From [Synechococcus] sp. NIES-970 (GTDB lineage Bacteria; Cyanobacteriota; Cyanobacteriia; Cyanobacteriales; MRBY01): a DNA stretch of 64,000 nucleotides. The stretch spans positions 1 to 64,000 of the forward strand of contig AP017959.1 of NCBI GenBank assembly GCA_002356215.1, in the 5' to 3' direction. A program made the translations under genes and the position numbers. Within the stretch, counting starts at the first letter, position 1. Every line of letters starts with the position of its first letter. Positions 34,937 through 44,915 of the stretch are shown here, piece by piece. The notes under the pieces were generated by a model. It saw only the letters and a list, made by a program, of their open reading frames with translations, was not told the DNA's origin and ran no database searches.

Positions 34937-35338
34937 TTACTCAGCTTTGGGTTCAAACTTTAGGGCAACGGAATTGATGCAATAACGCAAGCCTGTGGGA
35001 GGTGGCCCGTCATTGAACACGTGACCCAGGTGAGCATCACACTTGGAGCAGAGCACCTCCGTGCGCTTCATGAAGAAACTGAAATCACTTTTTTCGGTGA
35101 TGGCAGTGTCATTGACCGGTTGCCAATAGCTCGGCCAACCAGTGCCAGAGTTAAATTTAGTATCCGAGGTAAATAGAGGGTTACCACAACAAACGCAGTT
35201 GTAAGTGCCCTCTCCTTTGAAGTCATGGTATTCGCCAGTAAAAGCCCGTTCGGTGCCATGTTTGCGGGCTACCTTGTAGGCTTCTGGGGAAAGCTGTGCC
35301 TGCCATTCAGCATCGGTTTTGACGACTTTATCGGTCAT
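34937..35338 (-). CDS. msrB: Peptide-methionine (R)-S-oxide reductase MsrB
   Basis: Repairs oxidised methionine by reducing the R-sulfoxide. 133 residues from the ATG at 35338 (MTDKVVKT). Two zinc-binding CxxC pairs are present (CVCCGNPLF and [13 protein letters not shown]), together with [10 protein letters not shown] and the catalytic Cys in RYCINSVAL. Full-length single-domain form. It lies 110 bp upstream of pdxA on the same strand, but a long palindrome sits between them. Confidence 0.95.
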   Translation of the reverse strand: MTDKVVKTDAEWQAQLSPEAYKVARKHGTERAFTGEYHDFKGEGTYNCVCCGNPLFTSDTKFNSGTGWPSYWQPVNDTAITEKSDFSFFMKRTEVLCSKCDAHLGHVFNDGPPPTGLRYCINSVALKFEPKAE

Positions 35339-35499
35339 GGTGGTGTTGTATCTCAAAAAGCTAGATTACAGTGCTTTGTATCCTAGCAAGATTGCCTGGG
35401 GGAAAACAGGTGAAAATTCCCCCCAACAGTTGTCTGGGCACTACAGCTTTCCGCTATACTCAGGTTCTTTGTGAAGATCGAAAGGAGAGCTGCTCAAAG

Positions 35500-35736
35500 A
35501 TGCGATGTGCCATTATCAGTCGTGCGGGACAAACCCTCGCCCGGGGCAAGTTGGTCTTGACTCCCCTAGACAATAATCAACAGCGACTGGATTTGGTGAC
35601 TGATGGGGGCCGCTACCTAGAGGGAGGGATTGTTGCCCCCGATGGGGATATGACGGAGGCGAGTTTTGAACTGTCCCAAAAGTTTTTTCGGATGTGGGGA
35701 ATGAGTGATCTTCAGTTACAAATCACCCTCCGCTAA
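35500..35736 (+). CDS. Small conserved protein, unknown function
   Basis: 78 residues from the ATG at 35500, which has AAAGGAG about 12-13 nt upstream, slightly far. The open frame reaches back to 35371 but that part overlaps the msrB promoter and is unlike a protein. No family recognised. Content is mixed: MRCAIISRAGQTLARGKL, an acidic middle (DGGRYLEGGIVAPDGDMTE) and a C-terminal FFRMWGMSDLQLQITLR. No signal or membrane segment. It fills the gap before convergent argF (14 bp). Confidence 0.55.
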   Translation: MRCAIISRAGQTLARGKLVLTPLDNNQQRLDLVTDGGRYLEGGIVAPDGDMTEASFELSQKFFRMWGMSDLQLQITLR

Positions 35737-35750
35737 CCTAGGTTTGGCAA

Positions 35751-36671
35751 TTAGACGACACCGAGGAGACTGGCCATCAGGGCTTTTTGGGCGTGCATCC
35801 GGTTTTCGGCTTGGTCCCAGATTTTTGACTGGCGCCCCTCCATCACTTCAGCGGTAATTTCTTCACCCCGGTGGGCGGGTAAACAGTGGAGGGCGATCGC
35901 CTCTTTGTCGGCGAGGGCCATCAATTCGGCATTCACTTGGTAGGGCTGAAAAATGGGAATTCGGCTGTCGGCAAGGTTTTCTTGGCCCATGCTGGCCCAC
36001 ACATCGGTATAGATTGCATGGCAGCCCTCGGCGGCTTCCTTGGGGTCATGGGTAATGAGAATCCGACTGCGATCGCCGGCGATTGCCTTGGCCTGGGCGA
36101 CGATCTCTGGGCTGGGTTCATAGCCCTTAGGGGTAGCAATATGAATATTCATCCCCACCAGAGCTCCACCGAGGAGAATGGAATGGGCGACATTATTGCC
36201 GTCCCCCACGTAGGTCATGGTCAAACCTTCCAGTTGGCCAAAGGTTTCCTGCATCGTTTGGAGATCTGCCAGCATCTGACAGGGATGCTCCAGGTCGGTG
36301 AGGGCATTGATAATCGGCATTTCGCAGTAGTCTGCAAAGGTTTCGAGATCTTGCTGGTCAAAGGTGCGAATCGCCAGAATATCGAGGTAACGGTCGAGCA
36401 CCCTAGCGGTATCTTCGATCGGTTCGCCCCGGCCCACCTGGGTGCGGTTGGGGTTTAGGTCAATGACATTGCCGCCCAATTGATACATCGCCACGGTAAA
36501 AGAAACGCGGGTACGGGTGGAGGCCTTGTAGAACAACAAACCAAGGGTTTTGGGGCAAGTGGGAGTGATTTTTCCCTGTTTGAGATCCGCCGCTAGGTTG
36601 AGTAATGACGTGATTTCGCTGCTGCTTAGGTCTGCAATGCTCAGCAGATCCCGACCCTTGAGTGCATTCAT
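35751..36671 (-). CDS. argF: Ornithine carbamoyltransferase
   Basis: Joins carbamoyl phosphate to ornithine to make citrulline in arginine synthesis. 306 residues from the ATG at 36671. Carbamoyl-phosphate loop STRTRVSF, LEHPCQMLADLQT (HPxQ), TYVGDGNNVAHSIL, DVWASMGQE and HCLPAHRGEE (catalytic Cys) are all present. The frame is open upstream to 36767 without homology. Full length and intact. Confidence 0.96.
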   Translation of the reverse strand: MNALKGRDLLSIADLSSSEITSLLNLAADLKQGKITPTCPKTLGLLFYKASTRTRVSFTVAMYQLGGNVIDLNPNRTQVGRGEPIEDTARVLDRYLDILAIRTFDQQDLETFADYCEMPIINALTDLEHPCQMLADLQTMQETFGQLEGLTMTYVGDGNNVAHSILLGGALVGMNIHIATPKGYEPSPEIVAQAKAIAGDRSRILITHDPKEAAEGCHAIYTDVWASMGQENLADSRIPIFQPYQVNAELMALADKEAIALHCLPAHRGEEITAEVMEGRQSKIWDQAENRMHAQKALMASLLGVV

Positions 36672-36902
36672 GCTGTTTTCCGCTCCTTGCCGTGGCAAAA
36701 AAATCATTATAAGCGCCCCTCTGGTTTGGTCAAGGTACTCGGGGCGATCGCCCTTTGGGTTCGTCAAGAAATGTTGATGGAGGCTCGGCCCTGGGAACAG
36801 TTGAGAAACTGTCTACTTTTGGGGAGATGGGCCCAGTCTAGTTTTAGAGTAGGATTGTAGCCAGAATTTTGGCTGACCTTTTGCCCCTGAGATGAAATAG
36901 CC

Positions 36903-38819
36903 ATGCGCACTGCTGCCCCCTACGACAAAATCCAATCTCTATCCGAAATTTGGGCGATCGCCGCTGACCAATACGGTGACATTGTGGCCCTCTACAATCC
37001 CCACAGTGAGCCAGAATTTAAACTAACCTATCGCCAGCTATGGCAAGATATTCAACGATTTGGCGCCGGTCTCCAGGCTCTTGGTCTCCAACCTGAGGAA
37101 AAAGTTGCCCTCATCGCCGATAACAGTCCCCGCTGGTTCATCGCCGACCAAGGTAGTATCGCCGCTGGTGCTGTCAATGCAGTACGTTCATCCCAGGCAG
37201 AAAAACAAGAACTGCTCTATATCTACAGTGATAGTGAAAGTCGGTTTCTCATCGTCGAAGACCGTCAAACCTTTGAACGCCTCAGCCCAGAAATAATTGA
37301 TCTGCAACCCCGGGCAGTCATTTTTCTCACTGATGAGGCCGTGCCTGACACAGAACTCCCGATTTTTAATTTTTCCCAGTTGATGGCCCTCGGCTCCCAA
37401 GAGGAGTTGAAGATGCCGGAGCGATCGTCCCAGGATCTGATGACTTTAATCTACACCTCAGGCACGACGGGAAAGCCTAAGGGGGTGATGCTGTCCCATG
37501 GCAATGTCTTGTATCAAGTGCGTAACCTCGACCAGGTGATCCAACCCAATCCGGGCGATGTTACCCTGAGCATCCTCCCCACTTGGCATTCCTACGAGCG
37601 AGCCGCTGAATATTTTCTGCTCTCCCAGGGCTGTACCCAGATTTACACCAATATCCGCAACATCAAAAAAGACCTCCAGACCTACAAACCCGGTTACATG
37701 GTCGCCGTGCCACGCATTTGGGAATCGATTTACGAAGGGGTGCAAAAAAATCTCCGGGAACAGCCGGCGAAAAAACAAAAATTAGTGAACTTCTTCCTCA
37801 CCTGTTCCCAAAATTACGTCCTCGCCCAACGCATTGCCCAGAACCGCAGCTTGGAACATTTCTCTGTTTCTCCCCTCAGCCGGGCCGTCAATAAGGTGAA
37901 GGCGATCGCCCTGGCGCCGCTCCATGCCCTGGGGAACAAACTGGTTTACCAAAAAATTCGCAGTGCCACTGGTGGCAAAATTCGCTACGTGATCAGCGGT
38001 GGCGGCTCCCTGGCCCAACATATCGACACCTTTTTTGAAATTGTTGGCATCAATATCCTCGTCGGCTACGGCCTCACCGAAACATCGCCTGTGACCAATG
38101 CCCGCCGCCCCGAACAAAATGTCCGGGGTTCCGCTGGCCCCGCCCTCAAAGGTACTGAAATTCGGATCGTGGACCTTGAAACCCGCCAGCCCCTCCCCCA
38201 GGGCCAAAAGGGTCTTGTGCTCATCCGTGGCCCCCAGGTGATGCAAGGCTACTACCGTAAGCCTGAGGCCACTGCTAAGGCGATCGACCCCGAAGGCTGG
38301 TTTGATAGTGGTGACCTCGGCTGGATTACCCCCCTCGGTGATCTGGTTTTGACTGGCCGGGCAAAAGATACAATCGTCCTCACCAACGGCGAAAACATCG
38401 AACCACAACCCATTGAAGATGCCTGCGTCCGTAGCCCCTACATCGATCAAATTATGTTGGTGGGTCAGGATGAAAAATCTTTGGGGGCCTTAATTGTGCC
38501 GAATCTTGATGTACTTCAGCAGTGGGTCACCGAGAGCAACCTGGGTCTACAGTTACCGGGGCCGGGCACTCCCCAAGAAGCCCTACCCCAGACAGATTTG
38601 TACAGTAAGCCCGTGTTGAACTTATTCAAGCAAGAGCTCAACCGCGAAATTCAGAACCGGCCTGGTTATCGCCCTGATGATCGCATCACTGATTTTGCGC
38701 TCATTCTGGAGCCATTTTCGATCAAAAATGGCCTGATGACCCAAACCCTCAAGGTCAAGCGCTTAGTTGTCACTGAAAAATATGCATCTTTGATCAGCTC
38801 CCTATACCGTAAAGACTAG
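36903..38819 (+). CDS. aas: Acyl-ACP/acyl-CoA synthetase (AMP-binding)
   Basis: 638-residue adenylate-forming enzyme. In cyanobacteria this single long-chain ligase acts as acyl-ACP synthetase, recycling free fatty acids from membranes. P-loop YTSGTTGKPKGVMLSHGN (~residue 182), ILPTWHSYERAAEYF, VISGGGSLAQHIDTFFEIVG, GYGLTETSPV, WFDSGDLGWI and the hinge LTGRAKDTIVLTNGENIEP are visible. A ~55-residue insert between P-loop and A5 motif (YKPGYMVAVPRIWESIYEGVQKNL) is standard for the long-chain group. The catalytic Lys falls in the C-terminal FSIKNGLMTQTLKVKR. Confidence 0.9.
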   Translation: MRTAAPYDKIQSLSEIWAIAADQYGDIVALYNPHSEPEFKLTYRQLWQDIQRFGAGLQALGLQPEEKVALIADNSPRWFIADQGSIAAGAVNAVRSSQAEKQELLYIYSDSESRFLIVEDRQTFERLSPEIIDLQPRAVIFLTDEAVPDTELPIFNFSQLMALGSQEELKMPERSSQDLMTLIYTSGTTGKPKGVMLSHGNVLYQVRNLDQVIQPNPGDVTLSILPTWHSYERAAEYFLLSQGCTQIYTNIRNIKKDLQTYKPGYMVAVPRIWESIYEGVQKNLREQPAKKQKLVNFFLTCSQNYVLAQRIAQNRSLEHFSVSPLSRAVNKVKAIALAPLHALGNKLVYQKIRSATGGKIRYVISGGGSLAQHIDTFFEIVGINILVGYGLTETSPVTNARRPEQNVRGSAGPALKGTEIRIVDLETRQPLPQGQKGLVLIRGPQVMQGYYRKPEATAKAIDPEGWFDSGDLGWITPLGDLVLTGRAKDTIVLTNGENIEPQPIEDACVRSPYIDQIMLVGQDEKSLGALIVPNLDVLQQWVTESNLGLQLPGPGTPQEALPQTDLYSKPVLNLFKQELNREIQNRPGYRPDDRITDFALILEPFSIKNGLMTQTLKVKRLVVTEKYASLISSLYRKD

Positions 38820-38946
38820 ACCCAAAAGCCCAAGGGAATGGGTGAGGATTGATGCTAATCTGGGGGTATTTTACAGATGGAGCAGTTTCTGCCCACTGAT
38901 TTTTAAGAAAAAACTTCATCATTATTTCCTCTAGGAAAACATTTAC

Positions 38947-39390
38947 ATGGACGGCAACCAACTACCCACCCTCACCGTAAAACGCCCGATCAATCTCAAA
39001 GTGATTGTGACCCCCCGCTGGAAAGAGGAGGTGCAACAACAGCTCCAAGGGCAAATTGCAGCCTTTGATGACCAACTGCAGCAGCTTGATGCCCAGGGAA
39101 ATCGCACTATTGGGGAACTCCAGCAGCAGGGCAATACGCCCCAGGTGGCACAACAAATTGAGAATGTCCAGCTCCAGGTGAACCAGAGAAAGCGTGAAAT
39201 TCTTGAAAAGAAAAATCAGGTGCTGCAACAGTTACAACAGCTCCAAACCCTAGAGCTAGATCAAGAGGTGGCCCAGGGCCAACTGGAGGGTTTTGCGGCA
39301 GTGAAGGTCGGGGATAACTTGGTGCGCAAGCTCAATATTGAATTGGTAATGCGCGATGGGGTCGTCGAAGAAATTCGCGGTGAAATCTAG
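38947..39390 (+). CDS. YlqD family protein
   Basis: 147 residues, YlqD-like (function unknown, Firmicutes and cyanobacteria). An N-terminal beta segment (LTVKRPINLKVIVTPRWKEEV) is followed by a Gln-rich coiled coil (~30-110; QLQGQIAAFDDQLQQL, QRKREILEKKNQVLQQLQQ) and a C-terminal beta segment (FAAVKVGDNLVRKLNIELVMRDGVVEEIRGE). No membrane segment. It stands alone between the aas gene and tyrA. Confidence 0.8.
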   Translation: MDGNQLPTLTVKRPINLKVIVTPRWKEEVQQQLQGQIAAFDDQLQQLDAQGNRTIGELQQQGNTPQVAQQIENVQLQVNQRKREILEKKNQVLQQLQQLQTLELDQEVAQGQLEGFAAVKVGDNLVRKLNIELVMRDGVVEEIRGEI

Positions 39391-39438
39391 GCGTGGTTCC
39401 GGCGCAATTTAACGATATTTTTTCGTTATTACCTCCCT

Positions 39439-39474
39439 CGATCGCCACTATGATCTAGGGAATTTTTTTTGAAT
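39439..39474 (+). repeat. Direct repeat upstream of tyrA, copy 1
   Basis: 36-bp element beginning CGATCGCCAC, containing GATCTAGGGAATT and a run of T. It matches the copy at 39510-39546 except for about three substitutions and one or two insertions. Confidence 0.75.
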
Positions 39475-39509
39475 CAGTTGCCAACAATAATGGTAGGTTT
39501 TGGAATTGA

Positions 39510-39546
39510 CGATCGCCACCGTGATCTGGGGAATTTTTTTTGGAAT
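39510..39546 (+). repeat. Direct repeat upstream of tyrA, copy 2
   Basis: Second copy, 71 bp after the first and ending 8 bp before the tyrA start codon, so its T-run and GGAATAAGGG occupy the place of the ribosome site. Confidence 0.75.
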
Positions 39547-39554
39547 AAGGGTTT

Positions 39555-40391
39555 ATGAAAATTGGCATTGTTGGGCTGGGCTTAATTGGTGGATCTTTGG
39601 CGATCGCCTTCCGGGAAAAAGGCTTAGAAGTGTTGGGGGTATCCCGCAAGGCCACCACTTGCGAAACTGCGTTGGCGAAGGGAATTGTGACCAGAGCAAG
39701 CACAGAGATGGGGCTCCTCCAGACAGCAGATGTGGTGTTTCTCTGTGCGCCCATTAAGGCCATTGTGCCTACAGCCCAAGCGCTCATTCCCCACCTGAAA
39801 CCCACGACGATTTTGACGGATGTGGCCTCGGTAAAGGGAGAAATTGTCCAGGCGATCGCCCCGTTATGGCCTAATTTTGTTGGCGGGCATCCCATGGCGG
39901 GTACTGCCGAGCAGGGCATTGACGCCGCGATTCCTGGCTTATTCATCGATGCCCCCTACGTTGTGACACCGACCCCTGAAACGTCCCCTGATGCAGTAGA
40001 AACGCTCAAAGGTTTAATCGCACTCCTCCAGAGCCGCTTTTATTGCTGCGCCCCACAGATCCATGACCAGGCGGTGGCCTGGATTTCTCACCTGCCTGTC
40101 TATGTCAGTGCCAGTTTAATTGCGGCTTGTGGGTCAGAAACAAATTCTGAAATTTTGCAGATGGCCCAGGCGATCGCCAGTTCGGGCTTTCGCGATACCA
40201 GTCGAGTAGGAGGTGGTAATCCAGAATTGGGGCTAATGATGGCCCAGGGAAATCGGCAAGCACTCTTAAACTCTCTGGCTGGCTACCGAGCGCAGTTAGA
40301 CCAGGCGATCGCCTTTATTGAACAGGAAGACTGGGAGGCGATCGCCTCCCTCTTGGCCACAACCCAGCAGCAGCGGCCCAGTTTCCTCTAA
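39555..40391 (+). CDS. tyrA: Prephenate/arogenate dehydrogenase
   Basis: NAD(P)-dependent dehydrogenase of tyrosine synthesis; the cyanobacterial enzyme characterised in Synechocystis prefers arogenate and NADP. 278 residues: Rossmann motif IGIVGLGLIGGSLA, then TDVASVKGEIV, VGGHPMAGTAEQGIDAA with the catalytic His, and a helical dimerisation domain (HDQAVAWISHLPVYVSASLIAA). It is compact, without an ACT domain or chorismate mutase fusion. The leader consists of the two 36-bp repeats. Confidence 0.93.
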   Translation: MKIGIVGLGLIGGSLAIAFREKGLEVLGVSRKATTCETALAKGIVTRASTEMGLLQTADVVFLCAPIKAIVPTAQALIPHLKPTTILTDVASVKGEIVQAIAPLWPNFVGGHPMAGTAEQGIDAAIPGLFIDAPYVVTPTPETSPDAVETLKGLIALLQSRFYCCAPQIHDQAVAWISHLPVYVSASLIAACGSETNSEILQMAQAIASSGFRDTSRVGGGNPELGLMMAQGNRQALLNSLAGYRAQLDQAIAFIEQEDWEAIASLLATTQQQRPSFL

Positions 40392-40426
40392 AAGTCCGCA
40401 GTAAAATAGAGGTAGGAGGCGAGTGA

Positions 40427-41128
40427 GTGCTTCAATGTTTTGATCCTCACAACTTACCGATGGATCTTCCACCAACTGATGATTTTTTAACAGATCCAAC
40501 TGTGGCCGCGCGTCAAAAAATGGTGACCCAGCAGATCATCGCCCGGGGCATTCGGGATTGCGCAGTCCTAGAAGCCCTCCGCAAAGTCCCCCGTCACTGC
40601 TTTGTGCCGCCTTTACTCCAAAATTTTGCCTACGCCGATCAACCCCTCGATATTGGCCATGGTCAAACTATTTCTCAGCCCTACATCGTTGCGTACATGA
40701 CTGAGGCTGCCCAACTCAATTCGGGGAGTCGGGTGCTAGAAATTGGCACAGGTTGCGGTTATCAAACGGCGATCCTGGCGGAAATTGCCCAGACAGTTTT
40801 TACTATTGAAATTATTCCCGACCTTGCTCGACAGGCGGGCGATCGCCTTAAACATTTGGGTTATCAAAATATCCATTACAAAATTGGTGATGGTTACCAA
40901 GGCTGGCCGGAATTTGCCCCTTACGATGCCATCCTTGTCACTGCCGCCCCAGATCATCGGCCCCAGCCGCTTTTAAAACAGTTAGCTGTGGGTGGCCACC
41001 TGATTATCCCTGTAGGAACTATTGGTCAACGTTTAGAGGTTCTCCATAAAACCAGCACTGATCTGGCTATGGAAAAGGCGATCGCCGTGCAATTTGTCCC
41101 CCTCCAGGGCCATAGTTCTCGGTTTTAG
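40427..41128 (+). CDS. pcm: Protein-L-isoaspartate O-methyltransferase
   Basis: SAM-dependent repair enzyme methylating isoaspartyl residues of damaged proteins. 233 residues if started at the GTG at 40427, which is favoured by AGGAGG exactly 7 nt upstream; the ATG at 40460 (MDLPPTDDF) is the alternative. Family segments: VPRHCFVPPLLQNFAYADQPLDIGHGQTISQPYIVAYM, SAM site LEIGTGCGYQTAIL, DGYQGWPEFAPYDAILVTAA. Lies 36 bp after tyrA on the same strand. Confidence 0.93.
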   Translation: MLQCFDPHNLPMDLPPTDDFLTDPTVAARQKMVTQQIIARGIRDCAVLEALRKVPRHCFVPPLLQNFAYADQPLDIGHGQTISQPYIVAYMTEAAQLNSGSRVLEIGTGCGYQTAILAEIAQTVFTIEIIPDLARQAGDRLKHLGYQNIHYKIGDGYQGWPEFAPYDAILVTAAPDHRPQPLLKQLAVGGHLIIPVGTIGQRLEVLHKTSTDLAMEKAIAVQFVPLQGHSSRF

Positions 41129-41191
41129 CAATGGCAGGTGATCGCCTAAAATTAAACACCAAGTATTGACCGTAGTAATTTCTTTTCGTAC

Positions 41192-41569
41192 ATGGTGCCT
41201 TTACCTCCCCTGACGACCGATACAATTCAGCAGATCCTCGACGATACCCTCGATGATGACACTCTGCACCACCTGGTATGGCACTATCTCGGCTACCGCT
41301 ATGACGAAATAGAAAAGTGTTGGCAGCTCGATTTAGTCGATCCGGCTTGGGCCGAAAAATACCCAGAACCTCCCAAATTTATCGAGGAGCGTCCCCCCAC
41401 GGTGCAGCTCACCCGCGCCATTCCCAAGCCTTACAAAGCGCTTCTGAAAGAAAAAATGGGCTTCAAAGGTTACACCATCGATCAACTGATTCCACGTCTG
41501 ACCCGACGGGCAACCATGGCCAGTTGGCTCCTCAGTTACATGGCGCAGAATGGCTTATTAGTAGGGTGA
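41192..41569 (+). CDS. DUF1823 family protein
   Basis: 125-residue soluble protein conserved in cyanobacteria and plastids, function unknown. Characteristic segments are DDDTLHHLVWHYLGYRYD, CWQLDLVDPAWAEKYPEPP, AIPKPYKALLKEKMGFKGYTIDQLIPRLTRR and the C-terminal ASWLLSYMAQNG. Acidic N-terminal half, basic C-terminal half. It lies 63 bp after pcm on the same strand. 96 AT-rich bases then separate it from the convergent ureC; no clear terminator is seen there. Confidence 0.85.
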   Translation: MVPLPPLTTDTIQQILDDTLDDDTLHHLVWHYLGYRYDEIEKCWQLDLVDPAWAEKYPEPPKFIEERPPTVQLTRAIPKPYKALLKEKMGFKGYTIDQLIPRLTRRATMASWLLSYMAQNGLLVG

Positions 41570-41665
41570 TATTTCCCTGTCAGAATGATGAAAAAATACA
41601 ATTTATTTTGTTTTTCGTATAGTAAAAAAAAGCGTTGTTTTTCAAATATTCTCTAATCAATAATT

Positions 41666-43375
41666 CTAAAAAAGAAAGTAACGCTGTGCCATCGGTAAAA
41701 CGGTTGCAGGTTCGCAGACAAGTATTTCTCCATCAGCACGCACCTGATAAGTTTCGGGATCTACTTCCATTTTAGGCAGATAATCATTTAACTTGAGGTC
41801 GAGCTTGCTGAGATTACGGCAATTACTCACAGGTAAAATAGTCTTTTGTAAGCCTAATTTTTTCGCAACATCATTCTCCATTGCCGCCTGAGAAATAAAG
41901 GTAAAAGAAGTGGCATTTAACGCTTTACCAAAACTGGCAAACATCGATCGCCCGTGAACAGGTTGCGGTGTGGGGATACTCGCGTTGGCATCACCCATTT
42001 GCGCATAAGCAATGAAGCCACCTTTAATCACGAGTTGCGGTTTTACGCCAAAAAATGCGGGTTTCCAGAGGCAAAGATCGGCATATTTTCCTTCTTCCAC
42101 GGAACCGACATAATTGGCAATACCGTGGGTAATGGCGGGATTAATCGTGTATTTGGCGACGTAGCGACGGATGCGGAAATTGTCGTTATCGTCAGATTCT
42201 TGGGGGAGTGCGCCGCGCTGAACTTTCATTTTGTGGGCGGTTTGCCATGAGCGAATAATCGTTTCACCGACGCGACCCATTGCTTGAGAATCAGACGAAA
42301 TCATACTAAATGCGCCTAAATCGTGCAAAATATCCTCTGCTGCGATGGTTTCCCGCCGAATCCGCGACTCTGCAAAGGCGACATCCTCAGGAATGCTTTT
42401 ATCGAGGTGATGACAAACCATCAACATATCGAGGTGTTCTTCGAGGGTGTTGATCGTGTAGGGACGGGTCGGATTCGTAGAAGAAGGCAACACATTCGCC
42501 TCGCCGCAAACCTTGATGATGTCCGGCGCATGACCACCCCCCGCCCCTTCGGTATGGTACGTGTGAATTACACGATTTTTAAAGGCGGCGATCGTATCTT
42601 CGACAAAACCGGCTTCGTTGAGGGTGTCCGTGTGGATGGCAACCTGTACGTCAAATTCATCGGCAACGCTGAGACAGGTGTCAATGGTGGCAGGCGTTGT
42701 CCCCCAATCTTCATGGAGTTTCAGTCCGATCGCCCCCGCTCTGACCTGTTCAATCAGTCCCTCAGGTTTGGCACTATTCCCTTTGCCCGTAAAACCAAGG
42801 TTCATCGGGAAAGCCTCAGCAGCCTCGAGCATCCGGTACATATTCCATTCCCCAGGGGTGCAGGTGGTGGCATTCGTTCCCGTTGCAGGGCCAGTTCCAC
42901 CGCCGATCATCGTGGTAATCCCCGAAGCCAAAGCCGTTTCAATTTGCTGCGGACAAATAAAGTGGATGTGGGTATCGATGCCGCCTGCTGTGACAATGTG
43001 ACCCTCTCCGGCGATCGCCTCGGTGCTAGGGCCAATGATAATGTCGATATTGTCCTGAATATCAGGGTTACCCGCCTTGCCAATCTTGCAAATTTTGCCG
43101 TCCTTAATGCCGATATCCGCTTTGACAATGCCCCACCAATCGACAATTAGCGCATTGGTAATCACCACATCCACTGCCCCATCTGCCCGGGTAACAGCCG
43201 ACTGACCCATGCCATCGCGGATTACCTTACCGCCGCCAAATTTCACCTCATCGCCGTAGGTTGTGTAATCCCGTTCCACCTCTAGCCACAGTTCCGTATC
43301 CGCCAAACGCACCTTGTCTCCCACTGTGGGGCCATAGGTTTCGGCATAGGCGCGGCGAGACATGCGGTAACTCAT
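41666..43375 (-). CDS. ureC: Urease subunit alpha
   Basis: Catalytic subunit of nickel urease (urea to ammonia and CO2), 569 residues. Nickel ligands and active-site residues line up with the Klebsiella enzyme with an offset of two: His136/His138 (GIDTHIHF), carbamylated Lys219 (GLKLHEDWG), His221, His248, His274, flap Cys321 and His322 (MVCHHLDK), and Asp362. AAGGAG lies 7 nt before the ATG. Other urease subunits and accessory genes are absent, so ureC stands alone, as in other cyanobacteria with scattered ure genes. Another nickel-dependent enzyme, the Hox hydrogenase, starts next door. Confidence 0.97.
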   Translation of the reverse strand: MSYRMSRRAYAETYGPTVGDKVRLADTELWLEVERDYTTYGDEVKFGGGKVIRDGMGQSAVTRADGAVDVVITNALIVDWWGIVKADIGIKDGKICKIGKAGNPDIQDNIDIIIGPSTEAIAGEGHIVTAGGIDTHIHFICPQQIETALASGITTMIGGGTGPATGTNATTCTPGEWNMYRMLEAAEAFPMNLGFTGKGNSAKPEGLIEQVRAGAIGLKLHEDWGTTPATIDTCLSVADEFDVQVAIHTDTLNEAGFVEDTIAAFKNRVIHTYHTEGAGGGHAPDIIKVCGEANVLPSSTNPTRPYTINTLEEHLDMLMVCHHLDKSIPEDVAFAESRIRRETIAAEDILHDLGAFSMISSDSQAMGRVGETIIRSWQTAHKMKVQRGALPQESDDNDNFRIRRYVAKYTINPAITHGIANYVGSVEEGKYADLCLWKPAFFGVKPQLVIKGGFIAYAQMGDANASIPTPQPVHGRSMFASFGKALNATSFTFISQAAMENDVAKKLGLQKTILPVSNCRNLSKLDLKLNDYLPKMEVDPETYQVRADGEILVCEPATVLPMAQRYFLF

Positions 43376-43573
43376 GGGAAAACTCCTTCTGTGTGAAGCT
43401 CAAATTCTCAATCCAGGTTACCCCATCTCCCAGACCTTGGACTGTCTCAGAATGAACCTTAAGTGAGGGCAGGCGATCGCCCACCATTGCCAAATATTGT
43501 TGCGCCTAGGGCCGTTGCGATCGCAGAAACGCTACCTTTAGACGCAGACCCATTGAAACAAAGTTCTATAGCT

Positions 43574-44620
43574 ATGGACTTGACCTGTCCTATCCCCCGA
43601 CAAACCTCTCCCCAGGTACTGCTGGCCCATGGGGGCGGTGGCAAACTGATGCAGGATCTCATCGACAAAATGTTTGGGGCGACCTTTGGGCAAACGTGCA
43701 CCGGTCATGATGCCGCCCAGTTAATGGCCCCCGCCGGTGATTTGGCCTTCACGACAGATTCCTATGTGGTGCAGCCCCTCTTTTTTCCTGGGGGAGACAT
43801 CGGCAAGTTGGCAGTCTATGGCACAGTCAATGATCTGGCGATGGCTGGGGCCAAGCCGTTGTATCTTAGTGTTGGTTTTATCCTCGAAGAAGGACTGCCC
43901 ATGGAAACCCTCTGGCAGGTGGTGCATTCTTTGGCGGTGGCAGCTCAGACAGTGGGCGTTCAAATCGTGACAGGGGATACAAAGGTGGTGGAGCGGGGTA
44001 AAGGAGATGGCATTTTTATCAATACTTCAGGGATTGGGGCGATCGCCTCACCGACAAAAATTTACCCAGGGGCGATCCAACCGGGGGATGTAATCTTGGT
44101 GAGCGGCGATCTCGGGCGCCATGGCATCGCGATCATGGCCCAACGGGAAGGTTTGGCCCTAGAAACCACCATCGAGAGCGATTGCGCACCTTTGGTCCAA
44201 CCAGTCCAAGATCTCCTAACAGCAGGCATTGAGGTTCATTGCTTACGAGATGTTACCCGGGGTGGCTTGGCGGCGGTGTTAAACGAACTGGCGATCGCCG
44301 CTGGGTATCAGTTTCAACTTGACGAAAAACAAATCCCCATCACAGAAGCGGTGCGAGGAGCCTGTGAAATCTTTGGGTTCGACCCGTTGCACATTGCCAA
44401 TGAGGGGCGCTTTGTGGCGATTGTCCCGCCGGAACAAGCTGCCCAGAGCCGCGAAATTTTGCAAACCCACCAGCCCAGTGCCGAGATTATTGGTCGGGTC
44501 ACAGACATTGCCTGCCCTGGGGAACAGTTGGCGATCGCCCCGGTGATCTTCGAAAACAGCTTTGGCGTGACGCGCATTTTAGAACGGCTCAGTGGTGAAC
44601 AGCTACCCCGCATTTGCTAG
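43574..44620 (+). CDS. hypE: Hydrogenase maturation protein HypE
   Basis: Converts the carbamoyl group delivered by HypF to a cyanide ligand on its own C-terminal Cys, for the Fe(CN)2CO centre. 348 residues from the ATG at 43574; the frame is open to a GTG at 43463 across a HIP1 site. Glycine-rich [15 protein letters not shown] near the N-terminus, [35 protein letters not shown] (AIRS-type ATP site), [19 protein letters not shown], and the conserved terminal PRIC with the acceptor Cys. It is the first gene of the hyp/hox locus, separated from hoxE by 295 bp. Confidence 0.96.
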   Translation: MDLTCPIPRQTSPQVLLAHGGGGKLMQDLIDKMFGATFGQTCTGHDAAQLMAPAGDLAFTTDSYVVQPLFFPGGDIGKLAVYGTVNDLAMAGAKPLYLSVGFILEEGLPMETLWQVVHSLAVAAQTVGVQIVTGDTKVVERGKGDGIFINTSGIGAIASPTKIYPGAIQPGDVILVSGDLGRHGIAIMAQREGLALETTIESDCAPLVQPVQDLLTAGIEVHCLRDVTRGGLAAVLNELAIAAGYQFQLDEKQIPITEAVRGACEIFGFDPLHIANEGRFVAIVPPEQAAQSREILQTHQPSAEIIGRVTDIACPGEQLAIAPVIFENSFGVTRILERLSGEQLPRIC

Positions 44621-44811
44621 ACAGGTTTCCGTTAAAACAATAAGCTATTTTTTAATCTCAAATGCCTAGAATAAAACAACTTAAAAATTGTTTTTCTCTT
44701 GCTAGAAAAGAGTCAGTGAAATGCAAATCAAACTTAGCCAATAAATACTTTTGTTTGAAAGACTTAACAATCCCGAGAAAAACCTTAAGAGTTTCTGTAA
44801 AACTGACGAAA

Positions 44812-44839
44812 TTGTGACAATTAAATTGCTCGCTAAGAT
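44812..44839 (+). promoter_or_regulatory. Candidate hox operon promoter
   Basis: TTGTGA (44812-44817), 16-bp spacer and TAAGAT (44834-44839) fit a sigma-70 type promoter about 76 bp before the hoxE ATG. A HIP1 site lies between it and the gene. The rest of the 295-bp gap (44621-44811) is AT-rich with no ORF and no hypE terminator that I can see. Confidence 0.35.
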
Positions 44840-44915
44840 TGATTCTTTTTAAGATGAGAGCAAAGGCGATCGCTCCTCTCCAAAAAGATCCCTGCACCAC
44901 CTGCGAGACAAACCC

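Noticed and set aside
37782-38450. 222-codon minus-strand frame inside the acyl-ACP synthetase gene
   Set aside because: Mirror of codon bias in a well-conserved AMP-binding enzyme.
42323-43150. 275-codon + strand frame antisense to ureC
   Set aside because: Overlaps the active-site region of urease alpha; product is Arg-rich without family resemblance.
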